Source of the DNA: JAWSUT01 sp033549345
GTDB taxonomy: Bacteria > Bacillota > Dethiobacteria > Dethiobacterales > Dethiobacteraceae
Assembly: GCA_033549345.1 (NCBI GenBank)
Contig: JAWSUT010000007.1
Coordinates: forward strand, 1 to 64,000
Direction of reading: 5' to 3'
DNA: 64,000 bases
Shown: one piece after another, positions 50,677 through 58,963 of the stretch
Numbering within the stretch: position 1 is the first letter of the stretch
How the letters are laid out: the number at the start of each line of letters is the position of its first letter
Position numbers and translations under genes: made by a program
The notes under the pieces: generated by a model
The model's input: only the letters and a program-made list of their open reading frames with translations
The model's database searches: none
Told to the model about the DNA's origin: nothing

Positions 50677-51978
50677 TTACCCGGCCGCCGACCCTGTTTG
50701 CAGATTGATGCTTTCTCCGCAGCTTGGGCAAATGCAGGTTGACGGTACAACCACTTTTTTCTCCGCCGGAGCCCGGGTAAGCAGTGCCAGCAGAATTCCC
50801 AAGGCGCTGATGATAGCCGATACGGTGAAGCTGGCGGTATAGGTTCCCGTCAGGTCACGGGTGATTCCGCCCAGAAGCGGGCCAAAAACGCCGCCTGCTC
50901 CCCAAGCGGTAAAGATCAGGCCGTAGTTTAAACCCATGTTCTTCACTCCGAAATAGTCACAGGCAATGGAAGGGAACAGACTCAGCATCCCCCCAAAAGT
51001 CAGAGCCACAAACGCCGTGCCGATAAACATGGTCAGCGGAGTGGTAAATTGGGCAAAGAAGGCAAAGCAAAACACCTGAACCATAAAAATGCCCACAAGC
51101 GTCATCTTCCGGTCAAACTTGTCTGAAATTACGCCGCAGCCGATGCGGCCCACAAAATTAAAAATGGCATATATAACCACAAGCAGCATGGCAGTCTCCC
51201 CTGTCATGGCTGCCTGTTCCATACCAATTCGTTTCAACTGGCCGATAATCAACAGGCCGGCAAACGTACCGAAACAAAACATCAGCCACAGGCTGTAAAA
51301 CTGGGGAGTCCGCAGCATCTCTCTCCAGTCATAATCGATACCGGCACAGGCCGTCTTGCCGGCTTTCCTGGTACGAAAATCCGGCTGGGCCGGAACATAC
51401 CCTGCAGGCGGATTGGCAATGAACCGGGAAAACAAAAGCAGGGCTGCACCAAAAACGATGCCCAGAATATAAAACGTACCCTGCAGGCCGTATTCACCAA
51501 TCAGGTATCCTGTCAGCGGTGCCGCATAAATCCCTGCAATACCGAACCCACTGACGACGATGCCGGAAATCAGCCCGCGCTTGTGTGCGCCAAACCATTT
51601 AATTGCCGGGGGAGTGGTGGCCGCATAACCAAAGCCGATGGCGGAACCGAACACAACACCAAAGAAAATGGAAAGGCCCGCCACGGACATCAGAAGGCCG
51701 GACATGAAAAAGCCGATGAGAGTAAGCGCCGCTGCCGCAAGCAGAACCGGTTTCGGACCCAGCTTGTCCTGCAGCCGACCGCCGGGAACCATCAGGAAGG
51801 CAAAAACGGCGCAGGCCACCATATAGGGAATCTGCGTCTGAATGGTGCTCCAACCCGCATTGGCCTGAAGGGCATCGGCAAACATAGCCCAGGAATAGAG
51901 AACACCCAGACTTAGATTAATCCCAAGACCGGCAAATGTAACAACCCAGCCTTTTTTTTCGCTCATTTTTGCTGACAT
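50677..51978 (-). CDS. OFA-family MFS transporter with a cysteine tail
   Basis: 433 residues, 12 membrane helices. The N-terminal GWVVTFAGLGINLSLGVLYSW and the loop PGGRLQDKLGPKPVL fit the oxalate/formate antiporter (OFA) branch of the major facilitator superfamily; substrate unknown (probably a small mono- or dicarboxylate). A cytosolic C-terminal tail carries CICPSCG (Cys415, Cys417, Cys420), unusual for the family. ATG at 51978 with GGGGAG upstream. Flanked by tRNA clusters. Confidence 0.88.
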   Translation of the reverse strand: MSAKMSEKKGWVVTFAGLGINLSLGVLYSWAMFADALQANAGWSTIQTQIPYMVACAVFAFLMVPGGRLQDKLGPKPVLLAAAALTLIGFFMSGLLMSVAGLSIFFGVVFGSAIGFGYAATTPPAIKWFGAHKRGLISGIVVSGFGIAGIYAAPLTGYLIGEYGLQGTFYILGIVFGAALLLFSRFIANPPAGYVPAQPDFRTRKAGKTACAGIDYDWREMLRTPQFYSLWLMFCFGTFAGLLIIGQLKRIGMEQAAMTGETAMLLVVIYAIFNFVGRIGCGVISDKFDRKMTLVGIFMVQVFCFAFFAQFTTPLTMFIGTAFVALTFGGMLSLFPSIACDYFGVKNMGLNYGLIFTAWGAGGVFGPLLGGITRDLTGTYTASFTVSAIISALGILLALLTRAPAEKKVVVPSTCICPSCGESINLQTGSAAG

Positions 51979-52031
51979 GATTATCTCCCCTTTTGCAGTT
52001 CTGTTTTTCTTATGCAAAATTGCACAAGAAA

Positions 52032-52054
52032 AAGCCACCCCTAACGGATGGCTT
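52032..52054 (-). terminator. Terminator after the Pro-Gly tRNA pair
   Basis: Stem AAGCCATCC/GGGTGGCTT on the minus strand (one G-T pair), followed by TTTCTTG. Confidence 0.7.
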
Positions 52055-52123
52055 CACTCATTATTGATGTAGGCCACTGTTGGATCATGATGTCAAAAAG
52101 CGGCTAAATTGTCTTTAATAAAA

Positions 52124-52197
52124 TGGAGCGGGTGATGGGAATCGAACCCACGTGACTAGCTTGGAAGGCTAGGGCTCTACCATTGAGCTACACCCGC
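52124..52197 (-). tRNA. tRNA-Gly(TCC)
   Basis: Acceptor GCGGGTG/CACCCGC, anticodon stem CTAGC/GCTAG, loop CTTCCAA (anticodon TCC), encoded CCA. Confidence 0.95.
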
Positions 52198-52203
52198 TTA
52201 TAC

Positions 52204-52280
<77 letters not shown>

Positions 52281-52301
52281 AATTTATTAACGGCAAAAAT
52301 C

Positions 52302-52331
52302 AGTATACCAAAAATATAGGGTGTTTGTCAA
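52302..52331 (-). promoter_or_regulatory. Sigma-A promoter for the Pro-Gly tRNA pair
   Basis: Minus strand TTGACA (52326-52331), 18 bp, TATACT (52302-52307) preceded by TGG. Confidence 0.8.
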
Positions 52332-52358
52332 AGGAAATATCTGCACAAAAATTCAGGG

Positions 52359-52958
52359 TTAACTTTCATCTGCAATTTTTTTGAGAATTTCCTCAGCGGC
52401 CGCCATGGCACGGGCGCGGTGGCTAATCCTGTTTTTCTCCTCCGGTGCCATCTGGGCAAACGTTTTTTCTGCCTCCGGTACGTAAAACAGCGGGTCGTAA
52501 CCAAAACCGCCGGTTCCGCGGGGAGTAAAACCAATTCGGCCTTCACAGGCACCCTCGGCAAATTCCGTGGGTTTTCCCTGTTGTGCCACAGCAATAACAG
52601 CACGAAAACGGGCTGTTCGCTGCGGTTCGGGAACATCTGAGAGTTCGGCCAAAAGTTTTTGGTTATTTGCTTTGTCATCCGCACCGGCGCCCGCAAAACG
52701 GGCAGAGAAGATGCCGGGCCTGCCGTTTAAGGCGTCAACTTCCAGTCCAGAGTCATCGGCCAAAGCCAGCTCGCCGGTGACAGCAGCTACCGTCTCCGCT
52801 TTCAGGGCAGCATTTTCTGCAAACGTGGCCCCTGTTTCTGCAATGTCCGGCAGGTTCGGGTAGGATGCCAGCGAGACGATCTCAAAAGGAAGCCCCAGCA
52901 AGAGCTGCTGAAACTCGGCCAACTTGCCGGTATTTTTCGTAGCGATTATAAGCTTCAT
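52359..52958 (-). CDS. rdgB: XTP/dITP diphosphatase (RdgB/HAM1)
   Basis: 199 residues. IIATKNTGKLAEFQQLL at the N-terminus binds substrate; ALADDSGLEVDALNGRPGIFSARFAG and TGGFGYDPLFYVPE are the family motifs. Removes deaminated purine nucleotides from the pool. Its ATG overlaps the rph stop (ATGA); gerM-rph-rdgB is the B. subtilis order. Confidence 0.96.
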   Translation of the reverse strand: MKLIIATKNTGKLAEFQQLLLGLPFEIVSLASYPNLPDIAETGATFAENAALKAETVAAVTGELALADDSGLEVDALNGRPGIFSARFAGAGADDKANNQKLLAELSDVPEPQRTARFRAVIAVAQQGKPTEFAEGACEGRIGFTPRGTGGFGYDPLFYVPEAEKTFAQMAPEEKNRISHRARAMAAAEEILKKIADES

Positions 52959-53674
52959 GATAATTCACCCAGAAGGAGGCGTTTCTGGTATTCGACAATC
53001 TCGGCAATGCCTTTGGCGGCCAGATCCATCATGCTGTCCATGGTCTCCCGTGAAAATGGATTTCCCTCCGCTGTGCCCTGGACTTCCACAACCTGGCCTT
53101 TGCCGGTCATAACCACATTCATATCCACTTCCGCCTGGCTGTCTTCCGTATAAGCCAGGTCGAGCAGCAGCTCACTTTCCACAATGCCCACACTGGTAGC
53201 CGCAAGATAATCATTGATGGGTATCTCCGGCAGCGTACCGGCGGCCACCAGCTTGGACAACGCCAGGTAGAGAGCAACAAACGAACCGCTAATTGCCGCA
53301 GTCCGTGTCCCGCCGTCTGCCTGAATCACATCACAGTCAACCCAGACGGTGCGCTCGCCAAGCGCGCTCATGTCCACCACAGACCGCAGGGCGCGGCCAA
53401 TCAGTCTCTGAATTTCTGAACTGCGTCCTGAAATTTTGCCGCGCTCCCGCATAGTCCGCACGCCTGTGGCCCGCGGCAGCATGGCATACTCTGCCGTCAC
53501 CCAACCCTGATTGGCGCCACGTAAAAACGGGGGCACTTTTTCTTCGACGGAGGCAGTACAAATAACCCGTGTGTCCCCCACTTCAATCAGAACTGACCCT
53601 TCGGGGTGTTTAAGAAAAGATGTAATCATTTTCAGCGGCCGCAGCTCATTGGACCGCCTGCCATCAACTCTCAT
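52955..53674 (-). CDS. rph: Ribonuclease PH
   Basis: 239 residues from the ATG at 53674, which has GGAGG 7 nt upstream and gives the usual start MRVDGRRSNELRP. Phosphorolytic 3' exonuclease that trims tRNA ends. GVRTMRERGKISGRSSEIQRLIGRALR and DCDVIQADGGTRTAAI (catalytic Asp region) are seen in part. The upstream frame extension overlaps gerM and is rejected. Confidence 0.96.
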   Translation of the reverse strand: MRVDGRRSNELRPLKMITSFLKHPEGSVLIEVGDTRVICTASVEEKVPPFLRGANQGWVTAEYAMLPRATGVRTMRERGKISGRSSEIQRLIGRALRSVVDMSALGERTVWVDCDVIQADGGTRTAAISGSFVALYLALSKLVAAGTLPEIPINDYLAATSVGIVESELLLDLAYTEDSQAEVDMNVVMTGKGQVVEVQGTAEGNPFSRETMDSMMDLAAKGIAEIVEYQKRLLLGELS

Positions 53675-53748
53675 GTTAAAACCTCCAGAACTTGGTACGA
53701 TTAGATTTTCATCTCTTATTATATCCTGTTTGGTTCGGGCAGTACAAC

Positions 53749-54738
53749 TTATTGTGTACTGTCGATTAAATTCCACAGCTTGGGCCGGGTGAATGTTTCA
53801 GGAAACTGTACGCCGGGAGGGAAGGTTGGCTGCTGACCGTCCACCAGGACTTCCACTTCCGTGATGCCGGTAATTTCAGTTAAAGTCAATGCCAGTTGGT
53901 GACGAATACGATCTGCAGCAAGCTGCCCGCCTCCTCCGGATGTGAGGTCACCGGAAAAATGCACTGTCACTTTTCCTCCCTGGACGCGGGTACTCTCCAG
54001 AGTCACACCCGCAGAAAGTGAAGTCATCAGGATATTACTGAACGCAGGCCCCTTAAGCAGTTCTTCGATTACCGTAAAAACACGGTCCTCGGGTTCGGGG
54101 ATGACTCGCGTTACCGGAACATAAAAGACATTTTCCCCCGCGGGCAGCAGGAAATAAAGTGTGATACGGTCTGTTTGGGAAAAATCATCCAAGCCTTCAG
54201 CCACTTCCAGGTTGACACCAAATTCCCTGCCAAATACTCCGGTCGTTGTCATACCGGGAAACTCTGCTTTTTCCCCTTCAACCAGAATTTCCACATCCGT
54301 AATTGTCGGAAATTCTGTGAGCGTATAAACCAGCCCGTTAATGACCATTCGCTCATCTTCCGGATTGTAGTCTAAAAAACTACTGCTTAGGTCAATGCGG
54401 GCTAAGCCGTCACGAATAGCCAGCCCAAGAACTTCCGTTCCTGCCGGCAATAGTGGTATCAGGCCCGTATCCATTGCCTGAGCGGGCAGATTCCCCTCAG
54501 TCAGGTACCCTACAGTTGCGCGGGCAATGCCTTCTTCCCAGGGAATATGAATCCGTACAGGAACAAGGACACGCCAGTCCTGATCGGGCAGGTAAAAAAC
54601 GGTTTCCCTTGTTTTCAGCCCCGGCTCGGGCAGCCTGTCCCCGTTTTGTGGTGGTGGGGTTGGTTCACTTTGTTTACGAAGCGTACAACCCGTAATCAGC
54701 AATAAAAGTATCATCAAAAGCAGAATCTTTGTTTTCAT
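53749..54738 (-). CDS. gerM: GerM-like lipoprotein with two GerMN domains
   Basis: 329 residues. A lipoprotein signal with lipobox LITGC (Cys18 or near) is followed by two GerMN domains (about 70-165 and 185-310), each with ARIDLSSSFLDY- or VTVHFSGDL-type core strands. In Bacillus, GerM is made in the mother cell under sigma-E and joins the engulfment/feeding-tube complex SpoIIIA-SpoIIQ. A sigma-E-like promoter lies 30 bp upstream, supporting a sporulation role. Confidence 0.9.
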   Translation of the reverse strand: MKTKILLLMILLLLITGCTLRKQSEPTPPPQNGDRLPEPGLKTRETVFYLPDQDWRVLVPVRIHIPWEEGIARATVGYLTEGNLPAQAMDTGLIPLLPAGTEVLGLAIRDGLARIDLSSSFLDYNPEDERMVINGLVYTLTEFPTITDVEILVEGEKAEFPGMTTTGVFGREFGVNLEVAEGLDDFSQTDRITLYFLLPAGENVFYVPVTRVIPEPEDRVFTVIEELLKGPAFSNILMTSLSAGVTLESTRVQGGKVTVHFSGDLTSGGGGQLAADRIRHQLALTLTEITGITEVEVLVDGQQPTFPPGVQFPETFTRPKLWNLIDSTQ

Positions 54739-54766
54739 TGTTTTTCCCCCATTCCGTTTTATCACC

Positions 54767-54795
54767 ATGGTATGAATGGGAGAGGAAAGATATGC
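54767..54795 (-). promoter_or_regulatory. Sigma-E-like promoter for gerM
   Basis: Minus strand GCATATC (54789-54795), 14 bp, CATACCAT (54767-54774): 13 of 15 specified positions agree with the Bacillus sigma-E pattern. Same -35 and spacing as upstream of spoIVFA. Confidence 0.65.
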
Positions 54796-54830
54796 CAAAA
54801 TTTACGGCCGGCAGCAGAGGTGCCGCCTGA

Positions 54831-55349
54831 TTATTTTGCCTTGATTTTTGTGAAATAGCCGCCCAGAATTTTACGTGTATCCATGACACTGACAAAAGCC
54901 TGGCTGTCTGTTTTGCGGACCAGGGCAAGGAAGCAGGGCAAATCTTTACGTCTTAAAAGAATGTGCAGAATGCGGTGTGTCCCTTCACGCCCGCAGCCCT
55001 CCAGAACCGTAACGCCAAATCCCTGCTCACGTGCCATTTCAGCCATTTCTTCAGATTTATTGAGGGAAATCACCTGCGCTGTGGCAAAACCCATCGCCAG
55101 GCGTTCCTCAATGTTGCTGCCCACAAAATTTCCGGCGGCAAAACCCAAGGCGTAGACCACAAGCCTGACAGGGTCATCCAGGCTATCGATGACGCGTGCC
55201 AGAGCCAGGATGTAAATAATCACTTCAAAGAAACCGATTAAAGCGGCACTAACAGATCTGCCGCGCATCAGCATTAAAATGCGCAGGGTGGAAAGAGAAA
55301 CATCGCTGACCCGCGCAAAAAAGATAAACGCTAATTCAAATACTAACAT
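54831..55349 (-). CDS. DUF5698/DUF2179 (UPF0316) membrane protein
   Basis: 172 residues. Two or three N-terminal membrane helices (FARVSDVSLSTLRILMLMRG) followed by a cytosolic DUF2179-like domain (about 95-170; VTVLEGCGREGTHRILHILLRR). Function unknown; DUF2179 also occurs in YitT-type proteins and may bind a nucleotide or metal. It follows disA by about 40 nt. Confidence 0.88.
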   Translation of the reverse strand: MLVFELAFIFFARVSDVSLSTLRILMLMRGRSVSAALIGFFEVIIYILALARVIDSLDDPVRLVVYALGFAAGNFVGSNIEERLAMGFATAQVISLNKSEEMAEMAREQGFGVTVLEGCGREGTHRILHILLRRKDLPCFLALVRKTDSQAFVSVMDTRKILGGYFTKIKAK

Positions 55350-55390
55350 CTAATCACCAACCAAATTTAAGTTTCTATAAAAATAGTTCT

Positions 55391-56464
55391 TTAGAGCTGA
55401 CGCTCAATGAAAATCTGCTCGCGCAAACGCTGCAGACCAATACGGATCGCTTTGGCTCTAATATCCCCGATGCCTTCCACATCATCCAGCATGTCTTCTC
55501 CGGCCCGTATCACACCCTGCAGTGTCCCAAAACGGTCAATGAGATTCTCAATTACCAACATCGGCAGCCTGGGTATTTTTTCAAGGATCCTGTACCCGCG
55601 CGGTGTAGCGGGCATTTCCACCACCGATGTGCCGCTGTAACCCAGCATTTTAGCCAGCACATTATCTGAGAGTGTTTCTCTCATATCCCGGCGCAACCGG
55701 TCCAGAACCTTCCCGGGTTCCGTATCCGCCCGGGCACTGTAATCACGAATCAGCATAGCTGCTTCATTTTCCACATTGCTCAGCAGTTCCTTTAACTGCA
55801 TTTCTATCAGACGCCCCTCGGTACCAAGCTCCATGATATACTGCTCTACCATCCCCGCCACTTTCAACACCATCTCCACCCTGCGGAGAACCAGAAACAC
55901 ATCGTTGAAGCTGGCCAGATCCTCAAATTCCAGCGCGCTCAGGCTGACCAATGTCTGCCGCAGCACATTTCTGTATTTCTCCAGAGTCTGCAAAGCCTGG
56001 TTCGCTTTATTGATAATGATACTGACGTCACGCAGCGGGTAGCGGATTTCTCCCTGATAAACAGTAATGATACTGCGCCGCTGGGAAATGGAGATAACCA
56101 CTTCCCCCGTTTGCCTGGCTACCCGCTCTGCTATCCGGTGCCGGATACCGGTTTCCTGGGAAGGGATAGACGGGTCGGGATTCAGTTGGGTATTGGCATA
56201 TAAAATTTTCTTACACTGAGAACAGAGAATAATGCCGCCATCCAGTTTGGCCAGCTCATAAAGCCTGGCCGGCGTGAGTTCCACGTCCAGTTTAAAGCCG
56301 CCTTCCATCAGTGCTTCAATCCGCGGACTCCAACCCATGACGATCAGGGCCCCCGTTCTGGCACCAAGAATGTTCTCCAGTGCTTCCCGTATCGGTGTGC
56401 CGGGGGCTAAACGTGAGAGTGTGTTCATTAATTGTTGCGTTTCATCTTTCTTCCTGCCCATCAT
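55391..56464 (-). CDS. disA: DisA, diadenylate cyclase and DNA-integrity scanner
   Basis: 357 residues. N-terminal DAC domain, central helical spine, C-terminal helix-hairpin-helix (DMLDDVEGIGDIRAKAIRIG) that binds branched DNA. It makes c-di-AMP. The catalytic motifs are D75-G76-G77 (normally DGA) and R108-H109-R110; just after the first lies C81-S-Q-C84, not usual in DisA. ATG at 56464 overlaps the radA stop; a second ATG at 56461 is possible. Pairing with radA is standard. Confidence 0.94.
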   Translation of the reverse strand: MMGRKKDETQQLMNTLSRLAPGTPIREALENILGARTGALIVMGWSPRIEALMEGGFKLDVELTPARLYELAKLDGGIILCSQCKKILYANTQLNPDPSIPSQETGIRHRIAERVARQTGEVVISISQRRSIITVYQGEIRYPLRDVSIIINKANQALQTLEKYRNVLRQTLVSLSALEFEDLASFNDVFLVLRRVEMVLKVAGMVEQYIMELGTEGRLIEMQLKELLSNVENEAAMLIRDYSARADTEPGKVLDRLRRDMRETLSDNVLAKMLGYSGTSVVEMPATPRGYRILEKIPRLPMLVIENLIDRFGTLQGVIRAGEDMLDDVEGIGDIRAKAIRIGLQRLREQIFIERQL

Positions 56465-57816
56465 ACCCTCCCTGGATCAAAGGCTTCATGCAGTGCTGAG
56501 ACACCGAACAATTCCATACCCGCCCGGTCGCGCAGGCCCGCCAGGCTAAACTTGGGCACAACTGCACGCTTAAAGCCAAGCCGGGCCCCTTCATGCAGCC
56601 GCTGTTCAAGGTGCGGGATTCCCCTTACTTCTCCGGCCAGCCCGATTTCACCCAAAAATATTGTGTCCACAGCAAACGGTGTATCCCGAAACGAGCTAAC
56701 CAGGCTTGCCGCCACGGCGAGATCAACGGCAGGTTCACTCAGGCGGACGCCGCCTGCAGCGTTGACAAATACGTCATAATCAAGGATATGAAGCCCCGCA
56801 TGCTTTTCCAGCACAGCCAGAATCAGGGCCACACGGTTCAAATCCACGCCGGTAGCTGTCCTGCGGGGGTTTCCGTAACGCGTTGGGCTGACAAGGGCCT
56901 GGATCTCTAACAGGAGCGGCCTCGTTCCCTCAATCGATGCAGTCACCACGGAGCCGGCCGCATCGGCCGGCCGCTGGGACAACAGCCATTCAGATGGGTT
57001 GGCCACTTCAGCCAGGCCGGTGGTACCCATAGTGAAAAGTCCGATTTCATGCGTGGAACCAAAACGGTTTTTCACCGCACGCAGGATTCTGTAGAGGTGC
57101 TGCCTATCACCTTCAAAGTAAAGGACACAGTCCACCATGTGCTCCAGCAGTCTCGGCCCCGCAATCTGGCCTTCCTTGGTTACATGGCCAATCAGGAACA
57201 CCGCAATATTTTGCCCCTTGGCCAGCCGCATCCAGGCCGCTGTAGCTTCTTTTAGCTGGCTGACGCTGCCTGCCGCGGAGGGCAGTTCGGGCCGGTAGAC
57301 CGTCTGGATGGAATCCACAACCACCACATCGGGCCTGACTGCCAGTACCTGCTCCTCAATCACATCCATATCGGTTTCGGCCAGGACCAAAAGATTAGCT
57401 GTATCTACCTGCAGCCGCCGGGCCCGCATGGAAAGCTGCGCCGGCGATTCCTCTCCGGCGATATAGAGCACCTTCTTGCCGGTTTGCCCCAGCCCCTGTG
57501 CTGCCTGCAGTACAAGCGTGGATTTCCCTATGCCGGGATCTCCGCCAATCAGCACCAGCGAACCGGGTACAACACCTCCGCCAAGGACACGATCAAGTTC
57601 GGTGCTGCCTGTGACAAAGCGCAAAGAGTCTTCATTATTCAGTTCCCCCAGCAGCGTGGCTTTTGGCCGTACATCAGGCCGGGACCGGCCTTTGGCGGGT
57701 GTACGAAGCTCTTCCTCCATCCGGTTCCACACTCCGCACCCCGGGCACTTGCCAAGCCACTTTGGTGATTCGTAACCGCATTCCACGCAGAAATAGACGG
57801 TTTTTCCCTTTGCCAA
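56461..57816 (-). CDS. radA: RadA, DNA-repair ATPase
   Basis: 451 residues. N-terminal C4 zinc finger (CVECGYESPKWLGKCPGCG), RecA-like ATPase with Walker A GGDPGIGKSTLVLQAA and the KNRFGS motif, and a C-terminal Lon-protease-like domain (DVFVNAAGGVRLSEPAVDLAVA). Promotes branch migration in recombination; works with DisA in Bacillus. Confidence 0.97.
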   Translation of the reverse strand: MAKGKTVYFCVECGYESPKWLGKCPGCGVWNRMEEELRTPAKGRSRPDVRPKATLLGELNNEDSLRFVTGSTELDRVLGGGVVPGSLVLIGGDPGIGKSTLVLQAAQGLGQTGKKVLYIAGEESPAQLSMRARRLQVDTANLLVLAETDMDVIEEQVLAVRPDVVVVDSIQTVYRPELPSAAGSVSQLKEATAAWMRLAKGQNIAVFLIGHVTKEGQIAGPRLLEHMVDCVLYFEGDRQHLYRILRAVKNRFGSTHEIGLFTMGTTGLAEVANPSEWLLSQRPADAAGSVVTASIEGTRPLLLEIQALVSPTRYGNPRRTATGVDLNRVALILAVLEKHAGLHILDYDVFVNAAGGVRLSEPAVDLAVAASLVSSFRDTPFAVDTIFLGEIGLAGEVRGIPHLEQRLHEGARLGFKRAVVPKFSLAGLRDRAGMELFGVSALHEAFDPGRV

Positions 57817-57883
57817 GCCATTTCCTCCCGTTTTATCTTTCTCTTTCCAGAGTATTTTATTTCCTGCATGGAGTCAAGTGCCC

Positions 57884-58906
57884 TCAGACAAAGTATAGTA
57901 AATTTCCTGCGGGAAAGTACCGATTAATTTCTTCTGCGAAAAAATCCTCCGCTTCCTTCATTTCCTCACGAAGGTAAATATATTTACCGTAACCAAACTG
58001 CCCGTATTTAAAGCGCCGCTCTTCCTGTTCCAGGGGCAGGGCGGAGGCGGGGAAAATGGCCTCAATGTTTGCTTTGGCCCGGGTGGTGAAACGATGGGTG
58101 ATCACTTCAAACGAAGGGTCTGCATCCGGAATTTCTTTTCTGAGCATCGCCAGTACGTCGCTGTATCCTTCACGCCAACCGTCTTCCAGAAAGACCGGGG
58201 CAATTAAAAACCCCAGCGGGTAACCGGCCCGGAAGACCTTCACCGCTGCCCTGATTCTTTCCTCCAGAGGCGGTGTTCCATGTTCAAAGCGGCGGATAAT
58301 CTCCGGCATATTAACAGAAAAACGAAATTCTGTTTTTTTACGGTGTTCCAAATTCAACAAAGAATCGACCGCGCTGAATTTAGTGACAAAGCGGAACCGG
58401 CCCATTTCCTGGCCGGCAAAAAAATTGATTGCTTTTGCCAGCGCTCCGCTGTAGGGCTCCAGCGGAATCGGGTCTGATGTGGCCGCGCCTTCAAAGATGG
58501 TCACCGCCGGTTTTCTTTTGTCAATGACCGCGGCGGCAGCACTAAGGATCTCGTCAATATTCACATACAGCCTGACCACGGGCCGGGCACCCAGTGTGGT
58601 ATGCAGGTAGCAATACTCACACATCCCGGGACAACTTGTGGACATGACAAGCTGAAAATCCGAGGATGGCCGGCAGGAGGCAAATTCCAGCGTCTTGCGA
58701 ACACCCACGACCAGCGTCTCTTTTGCGCTGCGGAATTTTTGCGCCGGCGTTTCCCCCGGCAGGCCACTAACCCGGTTGTGGCTACCGATGGTACGGATCT
58801 CTTTGCCTTCCGCGCGAAAGCGCTCCCATAGTTTTTTGCCAAGAGGATACGCCAGCGCACGCTCTTCAAACAGAACCCTTTTGGGCATAAAGAATGGTAG
58901 CTGCAT
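57884..58906 (-). CDS. splB: Spore photoproduct lyase
   Basis: 340 residues. Radical SAM motif CPGMCEYCYL and the downstream SplB segments (RFVTKFSAVDSLLNLEHRKKT; EVITHRFTTRAK). It reverses the UV lesion spore photoproduct during germination. The ATG at 58906 sits 7 nt after GAGGTG, which is the 3' arm of the terminator hairpin of the upstream operon. No gene separates it from radA. Confidence 0.95.
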   Translation of the reverse strand: MQLPFFMPKRVLFEERALAYPLGKKLWERFRAEGKEIRTIGSHNRVSGLPGETPAQKFRSAKETLVVGVRKTLEFASCRPSSDFQLVMSTSCPGMCEYCYLHTTLGARPVVRLYVNIDEILSAAAAVIDKRKPAVTIFEGAATSDPIPLEPYSGALAKAINFFAGQEMGRFRFVTKFSAVDSLLNLEHRKKTEFRFSVNMPEIIRRFEHGTPPLEERIRAAVKVFRAGYPLGFLIAPVFLEDGWREGYSDVLAMLRKEIPDADPSFEVITHRFTTRAKANIEAIFPASALPLEQEERRFKYGQFGYGKYIYLREEMKEAEDFFAEEINRYFPAGNLLYFV

Positions 58907-58912
58907 AAAAAA

Positions 58913-58946
58913 ACACCTCTGGGATAGCGTTCCCTAAAAGAGGTGT
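58913..58946 (-). terminator. Terminator of the ABC/DUF2318 operon; hides the splB ribosome-binding site
   Basis: An 8-bp outer stem ACACCTCT/AGAGGTGT with an inner GGGA/TCCC pairing, followed on the minus strand by seven T. The splB SD (GAGGTG) is part of the stem. Confidence 0.85.
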
Positions 58947-58963
58947 CTTTTACATTCATTTTG

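Noticed and set aside
58907..58960. Possible sigma-G promoter for splB (TGAATG as -35)
   Set aside because: No CATnnTA-type -10 occurs at 17-18 bp.
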